64,000 nt of DNA from Propionispira raffinosivorans DSM 20765 (GCF_000381065.1 NZ_KB905846.1:1-64000), one strand, 5' to 3'; shown: positions 47,513 to 57,458, numbered from the stretch's first letter. The notes: generated by a model not told the origin, from the letters alone. Numbers and translations are program-made.

Positions 47513-48463
47513 ATGTCATTTAATGTATTAAGCCTGCAACGACTCACTGACGATCAAATTGCCACAATTCATGCTGTTGATAAAGATGTAAATATACGTA
47601 TCTGCAAAGCCGCTGAAGCAGTCCAGTATATAGAAGAAACGGATATCTTGCTTGCTTGGGGACTCTTCGATCTTACTCCCTTACTAGAAAAAGCACCACG
47701 CTTAAAATGGGTCCAAGCACTCAGCTCCGGTGTCGACAATATGCTTACACCGGAATTTATGAATACGAATATTCTTTTAACCAACGCCCGCGGCATCCAT
47801 GGTATCCCAATTGCTGAACATGTCCTAGGTATGATGCTTAATTTTACGCGCGGCATAACCATAGCGTATGATCAACAAAAAGCAAAACAATGGAAACATA
47901 TCCGCCAAGTCGATGAAATGTATGAAAAATCCATTGCAATTATTGGACTTGGCAGCATTGGTCGTGAAATTGCCAAACGAGTCAAAAACATGGGCATGAG
48001 AGTCCTTGCGACAAAGCAGACACCAACGACAGAATTGTTTGTTGATCATCTCTATACACCTGAAGAATTACCACTTATTTTAGCTGAAGCTGATTTTGTC
48101 GTAGTTACTTTGCCACTAACACCGGAAACGACAAATTTATTTACCTTAAAAACTTTTCAGAAAATGAAAAAGACGGCCTATTTCATTAATGTAGCTCGTG
48201 GAGCAATCGTTAACGAACCGGATTTGATTGCCGCCCTCAATAGCGATACCATTAAAGGTGCGGCACTGGATGTATTCGCTGAAGAACCACTGCCAGAAAG
48301 CTCACCGCTTTGGGATATGCCAAATATTTTCATTACACCGCATATTGCTGCACAATCACCCTATTATATTGATCGTGCTTTAAAGATTTTTACCGAAAAT
48401 TTAAATCGTTTTTTACATCAGGCAGATATGCTCAATATTATCGATAAACAGAAAGGCTATTAA
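47513..48463 (+). CDS. D-isomer-specific 2-hydroxyacid dehydrogenase
   Basis: A 316-residue NAD(P)-dependent dehydrogenase: GLGSIGREIAKRVKNMGM nucleotide motif, NVARGAIVNEPDL and ITPHIAAQSPYY with catalytic His. It resembles the hydroxypyruvate/phosphoglycerate dehydrogenase-like group; substrate unknown. The start has AAAGGAGAG upstream. It is on the plus strand between the his operon and the HD gene and overlaps the end of the latter by four bases. Confidence 0.85.
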   Translation: MSFNVLSLQRLTDDQIATIHAVDKDVNIRICKAAEAVQYIEETDILLAWGLFDLTPLLEKAPRLKWVQALSSGVDNMLTPEFMNTNILLTNARGIHGIPIAEHVLGMMLNFTRGITIAYDQQKAKQWKHIRQVDEMYEKSIAIIGLGSIGREIAKRVKNMGMRVLATKQTPTTELFVDHLYTPEELPLILAEADFVVVTLPLTPETTNLFTLKTFQKMKKTAYFINVARGAIVNEPDLIAALNSDTIKGAALDVFAEEPLPESSPLWDMPNIFITPHIAAQSPYYIDRALKIFTENLNRFLHQADMLNIIDKQKGY

Positions 48464-48993
48464 TTTAAATCATCAGCCTTTCGAAGCAATAAAAGCTCCG
48501 GCGGATCATTTTCCGTCGGAGCTTTATGATGTTCAGCAACAATTTCTGCCAGTTCAATCAGCCCCAGCGAAAGCAATTGATCACGACTGCGTTCTGCATG
48601 ATATAAATAAATATAAAAAGCATGTCGAAGATTATCCAATGAACTTCCTTTGCCGTACCGCCCCCATTTTTTTGCAAAATCAGGAAATATCTTATACGCT
48701 AATACCGTCAGGATTTTATCAATCGTACTCATATCACCGAAAATTTTGCCCACATCATGCAGTAAAGCGCAGCGAATCAGCAGGTTTTGATTGACCGCAA
48801 AATCTGCCTGTTTAGCCAGTTTGATTGCGGTATAAGCAACTTGCAGGCAGTGGCACTGATCTGACAGGCTCATTGCCCAAAACAATTTTTGTTCTGGGCC
48901 TGATAACCATTTATCGATAAACGTTTGATCCGCTGGCACAATTTCAGCAGTAACAGCGGCAATAAATTGTTTGATTCTTACGTTAAACATCAT
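48460..48993 (-). CDS. HD-domain protein
   Basis: A 177-residue protein with LLHDVGKIFGDM (HD metal site), an earlier His and a later AEHHKAP. HD proteins are metal phosphohydrolases, often on nucleotides. It begins directly after hisZ, so it is probably in the same unit. The sequence 48492-48525, inside it, forms a strong hairpin that could end plus-strand transcripts from the dehydrogenase gene. Confidence 0.75.
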   Translation of the reverse strand: MMFNVRIKQFIAAVTAEIVPADQTFIDKWLSGPEQKLFWAMSLSDQCHCLQVAYTAIKLAKQADFAVNQNLLIRCALLHDVGKIFGDMSTIDKILTVLAYKIFPDFAKKWGRYGKGSSLDNLRHAFYIYLYHAERSRDQLLSLGLIELAEIVAEHHKAPTENDPPELLLLRKADDLN

Positions 48994-48994
48994 C

Positions 48995-50179
48995 TTATAC
49001 GATATAAACTAATTCTACATAGTTTTTGTCAAGTTGATAGGTTCTCGCTTCTTTTTCACTTTGCCCCAGCAGTGCCAATTCAGCAGTATTCCCCTGGTTG
49101 CGCAATTCATTAACTCGCTTGATTGCCTTTTTAACATTTCCTTCTTCATAGGCAACATAAAATTGTTTTTGGCTGTTTTTCTCCGTTAACCCCTGACGAT
49201 CGATTGCCAGCATGATTCGCTCAATTCCTAGTGCAAAACCAGTTGCCGGACAAGCATTGCCAAAATCAGATAACATATGGTCATAGCGGCCGCCACCACA
49301 TAGCGGGAAACCTAATCCCGGTGTATACGCTTCGAAAACCATTCCTGTATAATAAGCAAAATCACGAATTACCCCTAAATCAAAACTTACATAGGATTCA
49401 ACACCATAAACTTTTAATAAATTATAAATTTCTGTAAGATTATCAAGCGCACGTTTGCTTTGTTCATTGACAACCATATTATACGCTTGTTTCAACATTT
49501 CGGTCTTACCATGTAAAACAGGTATTTTCTTTAAAATATCCTTTGAGTTTTGTGATAAATCCGTTTGATCAATGACAGTACCGAGACCTACTAAATCTCT
49601 TTTTTCCATCATATAACGAATTTCATCTTGTTTTTCCGGACTGAGCTTCACCTGTTCCATAATACCATTGATAAATTCAACCTGCCCTAGACAAATTTGA
49701 AAATCTGTTAAGCCCGCTTGGCGCAGTCCTTCAACCGCCAGTGCAATAACCTCAGCATCAGCCGTCGCATTTGGTATTCCCATAAGTTCAACGCCAGCTT
49801 GATAAAATTCACATTGCCTTCCCGTCTGTGCCTGCTCATAGCGATATACACTACTGATATAAGAAAGTTTTAATGGCAGCTTTTCATCTTTTAAACGGCT
49901 CGCGGCCACCCGTGCAATCGGTGTCGTCATCTCATGCCGCAGAGCAAGGGTGCGGTTACTCTTATCAAAAAATTTGAACATATGCGGTTCAAGACTACGA
50001 CCATTGCCAATCGTCAATGTATCAAGATATTCAATTGTCGGAGTAACAATTTCATCATAACCCCATTTATAAAAAGTGCCAGCTAAGGCGGCTTCAATTT
50101 CGCGTTTTTTCGCTGCTTCTTTTGGTAAAAGATCTCTTGTTCCGTAAGGTATTTCTAACATAAATTCATTTTTGTGCAT
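48995..50179 (-). CDS. hisZ: ATP phosphoribosyltransferase regulatory subunit HisZ
   Basis: A 394-residue protein related to histidyl-tRNA synthetase (IPYGTRDLLPKEAAKKREIE, TLALRHEMTTPIARV, GGRYDHMLSDFG). The lack of the C-terminal anticodon-binding domain and the short HisG nearby favour HisZ over a true HisRS. HisZ makes HisG(S) active and histidine-sensitive. It is separated from hisG by two other genes. Confidence 0.87.
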   Translation of the reverse strand: MHKNEFMLEIPYGTRDLLPKEAAKKREIEAALAGTFYKWGYDEIVTPTIEYLDTLTIGNGRSLEPHMFKFFDKSNRTLALRHEMTTPIARVAASRLKDEKLPLKLSYISSVYRYEQAQTGRQCEFYQAGVELMGIPNATADAEVIALAVEGLRQAGLTDFQICLGQVEFINGIMEQVKLSPEKQDEIRYMMEKRDLVGLGTVIDQTDLSQNSKDILKKIPVLHGKTEMLKQAYNMVVNEQSKRALDNLTEIYNLLKVYGVESYVSFDLGVIRDFAYYTGMVFEAYTPGLGFPLCGGGRYDHMLSDFGNACPATGFALGIERIMLAIDRQGLTEKNSQKQFYVAYEEGNVKKAIKRVNELRNQGNTAELALLGQSEKEARTYQLDKNYVELVYIV

Positions 50180-50189
50180 GAGTGCGCTC

Positions 50190-50489
50190 CTATTCCTTTT
50201 CTTCCAATTTATCTAAAATCACTTTATAACCATCTGCACCATAATTCAAACACCGCTTCACGCGACTGATAGTAGCAGTACTCGCTCCCGTACGCTCGAC
50301 GATGTCATCATACGTATGCCCATATTTGAGCATACGAGCAACTTCGAGTCGCTGTGCCAAAGCTTTGATTTCACTAATTGTACAGATGTCTTCAAAAAAC
50401 TGGTAACATTCTTCAACATTATCGAGCAAGAGAACCGCTTTACAAAGCTGATTATTCAAAGCATCTTTTAACTTTGGATTTGCCGTCAT
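50190..50489 (-). CDS. YerC/YecD-type TrpR-like DNA-binding protein
   Basis: A 99-residue protein of the TrpR-like YerC family (ALAQRLEVARMLKYGHTYDDIVERTGASTATISRVKRCLNYG contains the helix-turn-helix). The ATG at 50489 lies eight bases after AAGGAG; the GTG nine bases before it is too close. It directly precedes hisZ, 10 bases apart, so it may regulate histidine genes. That is inference. Confidence 0.82.
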   Translation of the reverse strand: MTANPKLKDALNNQLCKAVLLLDNVEECYQFFEDICTISEIKALAQRLEVARMLKYGHTYDDIVERTGASTATISRVKRCLNYGADGYKVILDKLEEKE

Positions 50490-50524
50490 AAAAAACACTC
50501 CTTACATTATTGAGTTCACTGAAT

Positions 50525-50599
50525 TATATAAGTTGCATTAAAGAAATTGTATCTAGCCTATTAGGCCTGCCATATAAAATATTTAATACAACTTATATA
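50525..50599. repeat. MITE-like palindromic repeat, copy 2
   Basis: A 75-bp element with 18-bp terminal inverted repeats (TATATAAGTTGCATTAAA at 50525-50542 and its reverse complement at 50582-50599 with one mismatch). It shares its ends with the elements at 30877 and 43004. It lies upstream of yerC. Confidence 0.75.
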
Positions 50600-50689
50600 T
50601 TTAACATTTTCCTTCTTTATCTCTTTACCTTGTGAAACTGTTATATTTTTATTATAGCACGCAAAAATGAATCTGAACAGTCAAAATTT

Positions 50690-50740
50690 AAGCGGTCAGC
50701 CCCATGCAACAAATATTTTTGTGCACTGGGCTGACCGCTT
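50690..50740 (-). terminator. Terminator of the HlyD-type gene
   Basis: AAGCGGTCAGCCC pairs with its exact reverse complement around a 25-nt loop, followed by AAATTTT on the minus strand. Confidence 0.75.
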
Positions 50741-50746
50741 TCATTT

Positions 50747-51796
50747 TTACTTTAAGGCAACTTTAACAGTTGCTGCCGTTCCTTGTTTTAGGGTAATATC
50801 CAAATCAGCTGGCAAAGAAATTTTCGCTACAATTGACTGATCTTCCGGTTGATCTTCAGTTGCCTCCGCCGAGGCACCACTTGCTTCAGTCGGATCAATA
50901 ATTTCAAAAATAGTTCCTTGCATTTGCGTCTGACCTTCAATTATATACGTAACAAACTGTCCTAGACGAATCTTATCTTTTTGTTGAAGATCAATATGCA
51001 TTTCAACCCACATATTATTCGCATTGCCGATATTGAGAATTGTCTGTCCAGCTGCAACATCAGCCCCCACCTGCAAATCTGTCAAATAAACCGTTCCATC
51101 AACCGGAGCCATAATTTCTGTTGAATCTTTATCCTTTTTGGCTGTTTCCAAGGCAGCCTGCGCTTGGGTCACTTGAAGCTGGGCTGCTTTAACCGCCTCG
51201 GGACTGCTCGGTACAACTAAGCTTTGATAAGAAACCGAAGAGGAAGAACCTGTTCCAGCCCCCATAGATCCAAGAGCTGCAACCGCTTCTTGATAAGCAG
51301 CTTGCGCCTGTTCATTTTGCACAGCGCTTACGGCACCAATTGCAAAAAGCTGTGCCATCCGATCTTTCGCCCGTGCCGCACGATCCACTTCCGCCTGTGC
51401 ACCTGCTGTGTCAACATGCATCTCTCCACCGCCAGCGTTCACTTGTTCGGATGTTGTCGTACCAGCAAGGACTTGGGTATAATGTTTTTTTGCTGTTTCC
51501 AGAGTTTGTTCAAGCTGAGCAATCTGATCATCCGTTATTTTGATTTTTATTTTAGCAAGAACCTGCCCGGCTTTTACTTGTTCTCCATCTTGAACCAAAA
51601 TTTCTTCAATCGTTCCTGCTGCATTGGTTTTTGTATTGACCAAAGCACTCGTTACACTGGCATCTTTCACGGTCAAATAAGCATTGTTTTTTTGCCATGC
51701 CCAGATGCCGACACTACATAAAACAGCTAAAGTCAAAATACCAATAGCTCCAAATTTTATCATATAACTTACTTTTTTACTGATGTCAACTTCCAA
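50747..51796 (-). CDS. HlyD/EmrA-type periplasmic adaptor protein
   Basis: A 349-residue protein: short cytosolic start, one transmembrane segment (about 14-34), a lipoyl-type piece (GTIEEILVQDGEQVKAGQVLAKI), a long coiled-coil hairpin (~95-215) and a beta-barrel end. It would link an inner-membrane exporter to an outer-membrane channel, but neither partner is adjacent. The start is TTG with CAGGAGG eight bases upstream. A consensus promoter and an inverted repeat precede it. Confidence 0.85.
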   Translation of the reverse strand: MEVDISKKVSYMIKFGAIGILTLAVLCSVGIWAWQKNNAYLTVKDASVTSALVNTKTNAAGTIEEILVQDGEQVKAGQVLAKIKIKITDDQIAQLEQTLETAKKHYTQVLAGTTTSEQVNAGGGEMHVDTAGAQAEVDRAARAKDRMAQLFAIGAVSAVQNEQAQAAYQEAVAALGSMGAGTGSSSSVSYQSLVVPSSPEAVKAAQLQVTQAQAALETAKKDKDSTEIMAPVDGTVYLTDLQVGADVAAGQTILNIGNANNMWVEMHIDLQQKDKIRLGQFVTYIIEGQTQMQGTIFEIIDPTEASGASAEATEDQPEDQSIVAKISLPADLDITLKQGTAATVKVALK

Positions 51797-51811
51797 AGAA
51801 AAGACCTCCTG

Positions 51812-51832
51812 TTAGATGTAATCTGCATCTAA
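51812..51832. promoter_or_regulatory. Inverted repeat TTAGATG / CATCTAA, likely operator
   Basis: Perfect 7-bp arms with a 7-bp spacer lie in the leader of the HlyD-type gene, about 40-55 bases after the predicted start point. This fits binding of a MarR- or TetR-type regulator, not present in the window. Confidence 0.45.
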
Positions 51833-51875
51833 ACGTTTCTACTTCCTAATAATGACTGCTTCTGCAATAGATTTA

Positions 51876-51904
51876 ATTATAGAAAATCAAGTTGCTCCTG
51901 TCAA
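51876..51904 (-). promoter_or_regulatory. Consensus promoter of the HlyD-type gene
   Basis: On the minus strand TTGACA (51899-51904) and TATAAT (51876-51881) are exactly 17 bp apart, a full match to the housekeeping sigma consensus. Such strength suggests a repressor controls it. Confidence 0.8.
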
Positions 51905-51939
51905 TCAATTTATTATATAAACCTGCATCCGTACAGAAC

Positions 51940-51969
51940 AAAACGGATACCCGAAAGAGTATCCGTTTT
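51940..51969 (-). terminator. Terminator of dapA
   Basis: AAAACGGATAC and GTATCCGTTTT pair around an eight-base loop, and GTTCTG follows. It lies 17 bases past the dapA stop. Confidence 0.75.
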
Positions 51970-51985
51970 CAAACACACAAAAACT

Positions 51986-52873
51986 CTATTTTATTAAGCC
52001 ATGATTTTTCAGTGCGGTTTTGAGTACCGCCAAATTGGCTTCTTCCATATCACATAGAGGCATACGCAAAGGTCCTACTTGATAATCCATTAAGCGCAGC
52101 GCTGTCTTGACTGGAATTGGATTTACTTCAATAAATAAGCCATGTATCAAATCCATGTATTTCGTCTGCAACGCAGCAGATTCTTCCACTTTTCCATCAA
52201 AATACAACTGGCAGATTGCTTGTGTATCTTTTGGCGCAATATTTGACAATACAGATATAACACCTTTACCGCCAATGGATAAGATTGGTACAATCTGATC
52301 ATCATTGCCAGAATAGATCGCCAGCGAATCGCCGCAGACTTCCCGAATCTTTAAAATAGCCGATAGGTCGCCGCTTGCTTCTTTGACAGCAACGATACGC
52401 GGATGTTTCGCGAGTTCTACATACGTTTGTGCTTGAATGTTAACGCCCGTTCTAGACGGTACATTGTAGAGAATAATTGGTATATTAACATTATCCGCAA
52501 TATATGTAAAATGTTTGATTAAACCTTTTTGTGTAGCCTTATTATAATATGGTGTAACAATCAATAATGCATCAGCACCAACGCTTTGCGCATATTTTGA
52601 CAGCTGCAGCGCATAAGCCGTATCATTCGAACCCGTTCCGGCAATAACTGCGACTCTACCATTCACATGATCAACGGTAAATTTAATCGCTTCTTTATGT
52701 TCTTCATCGCTCATCGTCGCCGATTCGCCAGTCGTTCCCGTAATAACAATTGCCTGTGTTCCATTGTCGATATTGAAATCAATTAAACGTGCAAGCTCTT
52801 TAAAGTTTATACCAGCTTCATTAAATGGTGTTACAATTGCAACCCCTGCACCCTTAAATACGAAATCCTTCAA
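51986..52873 (-). CDS. dapA: 4-hydroxy-tetrahydrodipicolinate synthase
   Basis: A 295-residue class I aldolase: GTTGESATMSDEEH, YNVPSRTGVN (Tyr) and the Schiff-base lysine in VAVKEASGD. It condenses pyruvate with aspartate semialdehyde for lysine and peptidoglycan diaminopimelate. It stands alone here, with its own terminator. Confidence 0.93.
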   Translation of the reverse strand: MKDFVFKGAGVAIVTPFNEAGINFKELARLIDFNIDNGTQAIVITGTTGESATMSDEEHKEAIKFTVDHVNGRVAVIAGTGSNDTAYALQLSKYAQSVGADALLIVTPYYNKATQKGLIKHFTYIADNVNIPIILYNVPSRTGVNIQAQTYVELAKHPRIVAVKEASGDLSAILKIREVCGDSLAIYSGNDDQIVPILSIGGKGVISVLSNIAPKDTQAICQLYFDGKVEESAALQTKYMDLIHGLFIEVNPIPVKTALRLMDYQVGPLRMPLCDMEEANLAVLKTALKNHGLIK

Positions 52874-53011
52874 TATGATAACCTCCTTAATTGCATCTAA
52901 ATTTTATTATTACATGCCCCTTCACGAAAGTCAATTCGGTTTAGTCAATACGCTGTCTCATCGATAAAAATAAAACAAATGTACATGGAACATATACAAA
53001 CAAAGGGATTA

Positions 53012-53041
53012 GCCGCCTTCTTTTTAATTTCAGAAAGCGGC
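53012..53041 (-). terminator. Weak hairpin behind the M16C peptidase gene
   Basis: GCCGCTTTCT pairs with AGAAGGCGGC with a bulge. No strong T-run follows on the minus strand. Confidence 0.35.
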
Positions 53042-53046
53042 GCACC

Positions 53047-55971
53047 TCAATCAAAAATAGTTTTTAGCTGACCAAATACTGTTTCATTTTCTTTAATTTT
53101 GGTTTCACTGCCCAGGACACATAAATTGTTTTGCTGCATACAAGCCTTTACTAAAGTTCCCAAAGCCGCAATAGCTTTTTGGTCAGTTGCTAATATTTCG
53201 TCGCGTTCACGCTGCAAATCGAGTTCAGTGACACCATGGATGTAACATTCGGCCGCAAGTTCACCCTTCATTTTTGGCGTAAGCGGTGTATCCAGCGTAC
53301 TCATCGTACCAATAATATATTTGAGCATTTCACGTTCGCTGATGGCAAATGCCTGTAAATAAGCGACGGTTTCATCAAAAACTGTAATCGTTTCAGCCAG
53401 ATTCGGATCTCGATACGAACCAAACATCATATTCCCATTGCGTCTAAATTGCGTAAAGGCTCCATATGCACCGCCTTGGACGCGAATACGATTCCAAAAA
53501 TAGTCGTAACGCAAAATTGTTTCCATTACACGCATGCTTCCCGTAAATTCATAGCCAAGCTTAATGAAGTTAGCACCCTTACTCACGTATTGTACCTTAC
53601 TGGAAGTCATGAACCCTTCGTTTTTCTTATCGATAGCAAAAGCGTATGTTTGCTGCGGATAGTTTGCTATGCTAAGAGCAGATTGTACCTGCTTGAACGC
53701 TTGTGTAAATGCCGGATAGTTTTCCTCTTCCAAAGTAACACTGACCAGTAAATTTTGTTTATTGAAAATTATCGGTTGAAGCTCGGCAAATTTTTCTTTC
53801 ATTTGGCTGTAGCGATCCGCAAAATTTTTATCAAAATCTACAATAAAGTCGTAAAATGACAGCATGCCTTTTTCATTATAGGCTGCAGCTGGTGAAAAAT
53901 AAGACGCCAATCGCCCTGCTACAAGCTGCTGAGCTGCTTTAATCATATACATTTCCATCGTTGCCTTACATTGATCAATCAATTCTCTGATCCTTTTTTC
54001 GTCATCAAACGTACTGCTCATAATCACTTCTGTCAACAGTTCACAAAGTTTAGGCAATTTTGTCACCAGAGATTTCGCTTGGACCTTGAATTTTGGCACT
54101 AACGAATCCGGTTTTGCATTTTTGGTATAAGCAGATATATCATAGCTAATTCCGCCGGTATGCAGATTCAATGTATTCGCTAAAGAGCTGTAGTCATGTT
54201 TTTGCGTCGAAACCTTCCCCAAAAGTTCTGACAAAAGAAACGCATATGGCAGCAATGCTTCTGGAATAGCAGAAGCATCAAAATAAAGATTTAAATAAGC
54301 AATCTGATTCGTTGTTACGGCATGAAACAAAATATCGGTTCCATCCTCTACTCTTTTTTCCTGAATCAAAGCTTCTGTTTCTTTTTTGATATCTTTCAAC
54401 TCTAAAAGTGGAATCGTTGCCAATGCCTCCGGCGTATCTGGTGTTTCTTGACGTTCTTTAAGTTTAGCCGTTAAAGAAATGATTGCCGCCAGTTCAGCAT
54501 CTGACATTTTTTCTTTTGCCTGCGCCAAGATCTTTGTCAGCTCCACTTCTTTTTCCTCGGCCATCCGCTGGTTTGGTTTCAAAACGACGATTGTTTTATG
54601 TGGATTATCCAGCAAACGAGTCTGAATAATATTTTCAAAGTAATGACTTTTTAGGCCATCTTTCATTTTTTGCAAGGCCGCTTCATAATATAAGAACATT
54701 GTTGGATCCCCATCATAAAGCCAGCTATTCATAAGTTTTATATCATAAATCAGACCTGTCGGGAATTGTCCAAAATCTGCTTCACGTAATTTAAATTCTA
54801 AAAGATTGATGGACGCTTCCAAAAGTTCGCGATCAATGCCATCTTTAACAAGTTTTTGCAGTGAAGTTTGAATTATCTTTTGAAATTCATCGGCTTTCTT
54901 TTCATCGGAACCACTTACAATGATACTAAAAACAGGTTGAAGAAGACTATCTTCAAACGAAGACAATACATCTTTCCCTAATTTTGCATCAATCAATGCT
55001 TTTTTAAGTGGTGCTGCCTGCGTTTTAAGTAATGCATGTTCTAATATTTCAAGTGCCAGCATTTCCTCAGCATCGGTTGCTTTTCCAACAATCGCATTTA
55101 AGCTCAAAAACGTTTTATCCTGCGTTTGTTCTGTCGAGGCAATCGGGTATTCTTTCGTAATTTTTTGTGGTTTTGTAAACAATGTTTGTTCTTCAATCTT
55201 CGATGGTATGGCAATACGATCAAATGAATTCAAATAGTTTTGATCCAAAAATGCTAGTTTTGCTAAAATATCCATATCACCATATAAATAAATATAACTA
55301 TTGGTTGGATGGTAATATTTGTTATGAAAATCAATAAACATTTCCTGTGTCAAATCCGGAATGGCTTCAGGATCGCCACCAGATTCAAAACCATAGGTCG
55401 TATTAGGAAACAGCGATGTCAGTATTTCTTTATCCAACAGCGATTCGGCAGAAGACAACGCGCCTTTCATTTCATTATAAACAACACCGCTATAGGTAAG
55501 TTCATCTTCTGGTTTTTCGATTTCATAGTGCCAGCCTTCTTGCATAAGAATCTCTGGTTGTGTATACATCGCTGGGAAAAAGACAGCATCTAAATATACA
55601 TCCATGAGGTTCTGGAAATCTTTATCGTTGCGACTAGCCACTGGATACATCGTCTTATCCGGAAAAGTCATGGCATTTAAATACGTATTAAGTGAACCTT
55701 TGACAAGTTCAACAAAAGGTTCTTTCATTGGAAACTTACGCGAACCACAAAGTGTTGAATGTTCAACGATGTGAGCCACACCGGTGTCATCGGTTGGTGG
55801 TGTACGGAATGTAATCGAAAAGACTTTATTGTCATCTTTATTTTCTAAAAACAAAAGTCTGGCGCCGCTTTTTTCATGCTCAAATTGATAAGTGGTTGAA
55901 GCTACTTCTTTGATTTTTTTCACAGTAAGCAAGCGGAAACCATGATAGCTTTTATTTATTTCTAATGTCAT
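53047..55971 (-). CDS. M16C-family metallopeptidase (PreP/falcilysin-like)
   Basis: A 974-residue zinc peptidase. The inverted zinc motif HIVEH is at 67-71 and is followed by ELVKGSLNTYLNAMTFPDKTMYP, the usual M16C signature. The length matches two M16 halves in one chain, as in PreP, which degrades peptides inside a closed chamber. No signal peptide is seen, so it probably acts in the cytosol. It lies alone between dapA and purD. Confidence 0.88.
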   Translation of the reverse strand: MTLEINKSYHGFRLLTVKKIKEVASTTYQFEHEKSGARLLFLENKDDNKVFSITFRTPPTDDTGVAHIVEHSTLCGSRKFPMKEPFVELVKGSLNTYLNAMTFPDKTMYPVASRNDKDFQNLMDVYLDAVFFPAMYTQPEILMQEGWHYEIEKPEDELTYSGVVYNEMKGALSSAESLLDKEILTSLFPNTTYGFESGGDPEAIPDLTQEMFIDFHNKYYHPTNSYIYLYGDMDILAKLAFLDQNYLNSFDRIAIPSKIEEQTLFTKPQKITKEYPIASTEQTQDKTFLSLNAIVGKATDAEEMLALEILEHALLKTQAAPLKKALIDAKLGKDVLSSFEDSLLQPVFSIIVSGSDEKKADEFQKIIQTSLQKLVKDGIDRELLEASINLLEFKLREADFGQFPTGLIYDIKLMNSWLYDGDPTMFLYYEAALQKMKDGLKSHYFENIIQTRLLDNPHKTIVVLKPNQRMAEEKEVELTKILAQAKEKMSDAELAAIISLTAKLKERQETPDTPEALATIPLLELKDIKKETEALIQEKRVEDGTDILFHAVTTNQIAYLNLYFDASAIPEALLPYAFLLSELLGKVSTQKHDYSSLANTLNLHTGGISYDISAYTKNAKPDSLVPKFKVQAKSLVTKLPKLCELLTEVIMSSTFDDEKRIRELIDQCKATMEMYMIKAAQQLVAGRLASYFSPAAAYNEKGMLSFYDFIVDFDKNFADRYSQMKEKFAELQPIIFNKQNLLVSVTLEEENYPAFTQAFKQVQSALSIANYPQQTYAFAIDKKNEGFMTSSKVQYVSKGANFIKLGYEFTGSMRVMETILRYDYFWNRIRVQGGAYGAFTQFRRNGNMMFGSYRDPNLAETITVFDETVAYLQAFAISEREMLKYIIGTMSTLDTPLTPKMKGELAAECYIHGVTELDLQRERDEILATDQKAIAALGTLVKACMQQNNLCVLGSETKIKENETVFGQLKTIFD

Positions 55972-56130
55972 TTAATCTACTCCTTTTATTATCAAACTAT
56001 ATGGATCAAGAAACCTTATTATATATAGTTTATCAGCATAATTTATCTAAGTATTATAATTAATCTTTAGTTTCCATTATAACACATCTACAGCCGCTTA
56101 TCCTATCTCGAAAAAAGGAGAATTGCTACA

Positions 56131-56165
56131 AAAAAACACGACAAAGAAAAAATCTCTTTGTCGTG
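56131..56165 (-). terminator. Terminator of the pur operon
   Basis: CACGACAAAGA and its reverse complement pair around a seven-base loop with six T following on the minus strand. It lies 15 bases past the purD stop. Confidence 0.85.
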
Positions 56166-56180
56166 AAAAATCTTAGTATT

Positions 56181-57458
56181 TTATTGTAGACGATTTAAGG
56201 CCCGATAAGCAATATCTGTGCGATAGTGTTTATTGGCAAAATCAATTTTACTTACTCCCAAATAAGCTTTAGCAACAGCATCTTTGATATCAGGTGCTGT
56301 TGCCACAACGCCAAGCACCCGTCCGCCGTTGGTTACAATCTGCGTCCCCTGGCTTGCAGTGCCGGCATGGAAAACAAACGCGCCAGATGCTTGCGCTGCA
56401 GCGAGACCAGAGATGACATCCTCTTTTTTGTAAGATTTCGGATAGCCCCCAGCTGCCATAACAACACAAACCGCTTTTTCATCAGACCACTCTACTTTAG
56501 TCGCTTTCAATCTGCCTTCAATACAAGCCAGCATAACATCTACGAGATCACTTTTGAGCAATGGCAGTACGACTTGTGTTTCAGGGTCACCAAAACGGGC
56601 ATTAAATTCAATTACTTTCGGACCCGCAGTTGTAATCATGATCCCGGCATACAAACAACCAATGTATTTTCGGCCTTCCGCTTTCATTGCGGCAATTGTC
56701 GGTTCCAGAACTTCTTTTTGAACCTTATCTAAAATAGCAGCCGTTACGACTGGCGCTGGTGCATAAGCTCCCATACCGCCCGTATTAGGTCCCTCATCAT
56801 TGTCATAAGCTCGTTTATGATCTTGAGAAGACACCATTGGTACAATGGTATCCCCATCGGTAAAAGCAAGTAAAGATGCTTCTTCTCCAATCAAACATTC
56901 TTCAATAACGACACGGCTTCCCGCCTTACCAAACGCTTGATCACACATAATTTCATTGACAGCCGCCAAAGCTTCTTCTAACGAAACAGCAACGATAACA
57001 CCTTTACCGGCAGCCAAACCATCGGCTTTGATGACAATCGGCGCACCTTCTTTTTGTATATAAGCCCGCGCTTTTTCAACATCCGTGAACACTTCATATT
57101 TTGCTGTCGGAATACCATATTTCTTCATCAAATTCTTCGAAAAAGATTTTGATCCTTCAATTTCAGCCGCTGCCTGATTTGGACCAAAAGCCTTAATTCC
57201 AGCTGCCACAAAAGCATCAACAGCACCATTTATAAGCGGTACTTCAGGCCCAACAACAACCAAATCAATATTTTGTTTTTTGGCAAAGTCCACCAAGCTA
57301 ACATTATCCATAATATCGATCGTATCGATACATTCCGCCAACTGCATCATCCCAGGATTACCTGGAATTGCATAAATCTTATCTACCTGTTCACTTTGTG
57401 AAAGTTTCCAAACTAATGTATGTTCGCGACCGCCGCCGCCAATCACTAAAATATGCAC
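56181..57458 (-). CDS. purD: Phosphoribosylamine-glycine ligase
   Basis: A 425-residue ATP-grasp enzyme for the second step of purine synthesis (GGGGREHTLVWKL, IKADGLAAGKGV, NDEGPNTGGMGAYAPAP, FNARFGDPETQ). It is the last gene of the operon. Confidence 0.94.
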   Translation of the reverse strand: MHILVIGGGGREHTLVWKLSQSEQVDKIYAIPGNPGMMQLAECIDTIDIMDNVSLVDFAKKQNIDLVVVGPEVPLINGAVDAFVAAGIKAFGPNQAAAEIEGSKSFSKNLMKKYGIPTAKYEVFTDVEKARAYIQKEGAPIVIKADGLAAGKGVIVAVSLEEALAAVNEIMCDQAFGKAGSRVVIEECLIGEEASLLAFTDGDTIVPMVSSQDHKRAYDNDEGPNTGGMGAYAPAPVVTAAILDKVQKEVLEPTIAAMKAEGRKYIGCLYAGIMITTAGPKVIEFNARFGDPETQVVLPLLKSDLVDVMLACIEGRLKATKVEWSDEKAVCVVMAAGGYPKSYKKEDVISGLAAAQASGAFVFHAGTASQGTQIVTNGGRVLGVVATAPDIKDAVAKAYLGVSKIDFANKHYRTDIAYRALNRLQ

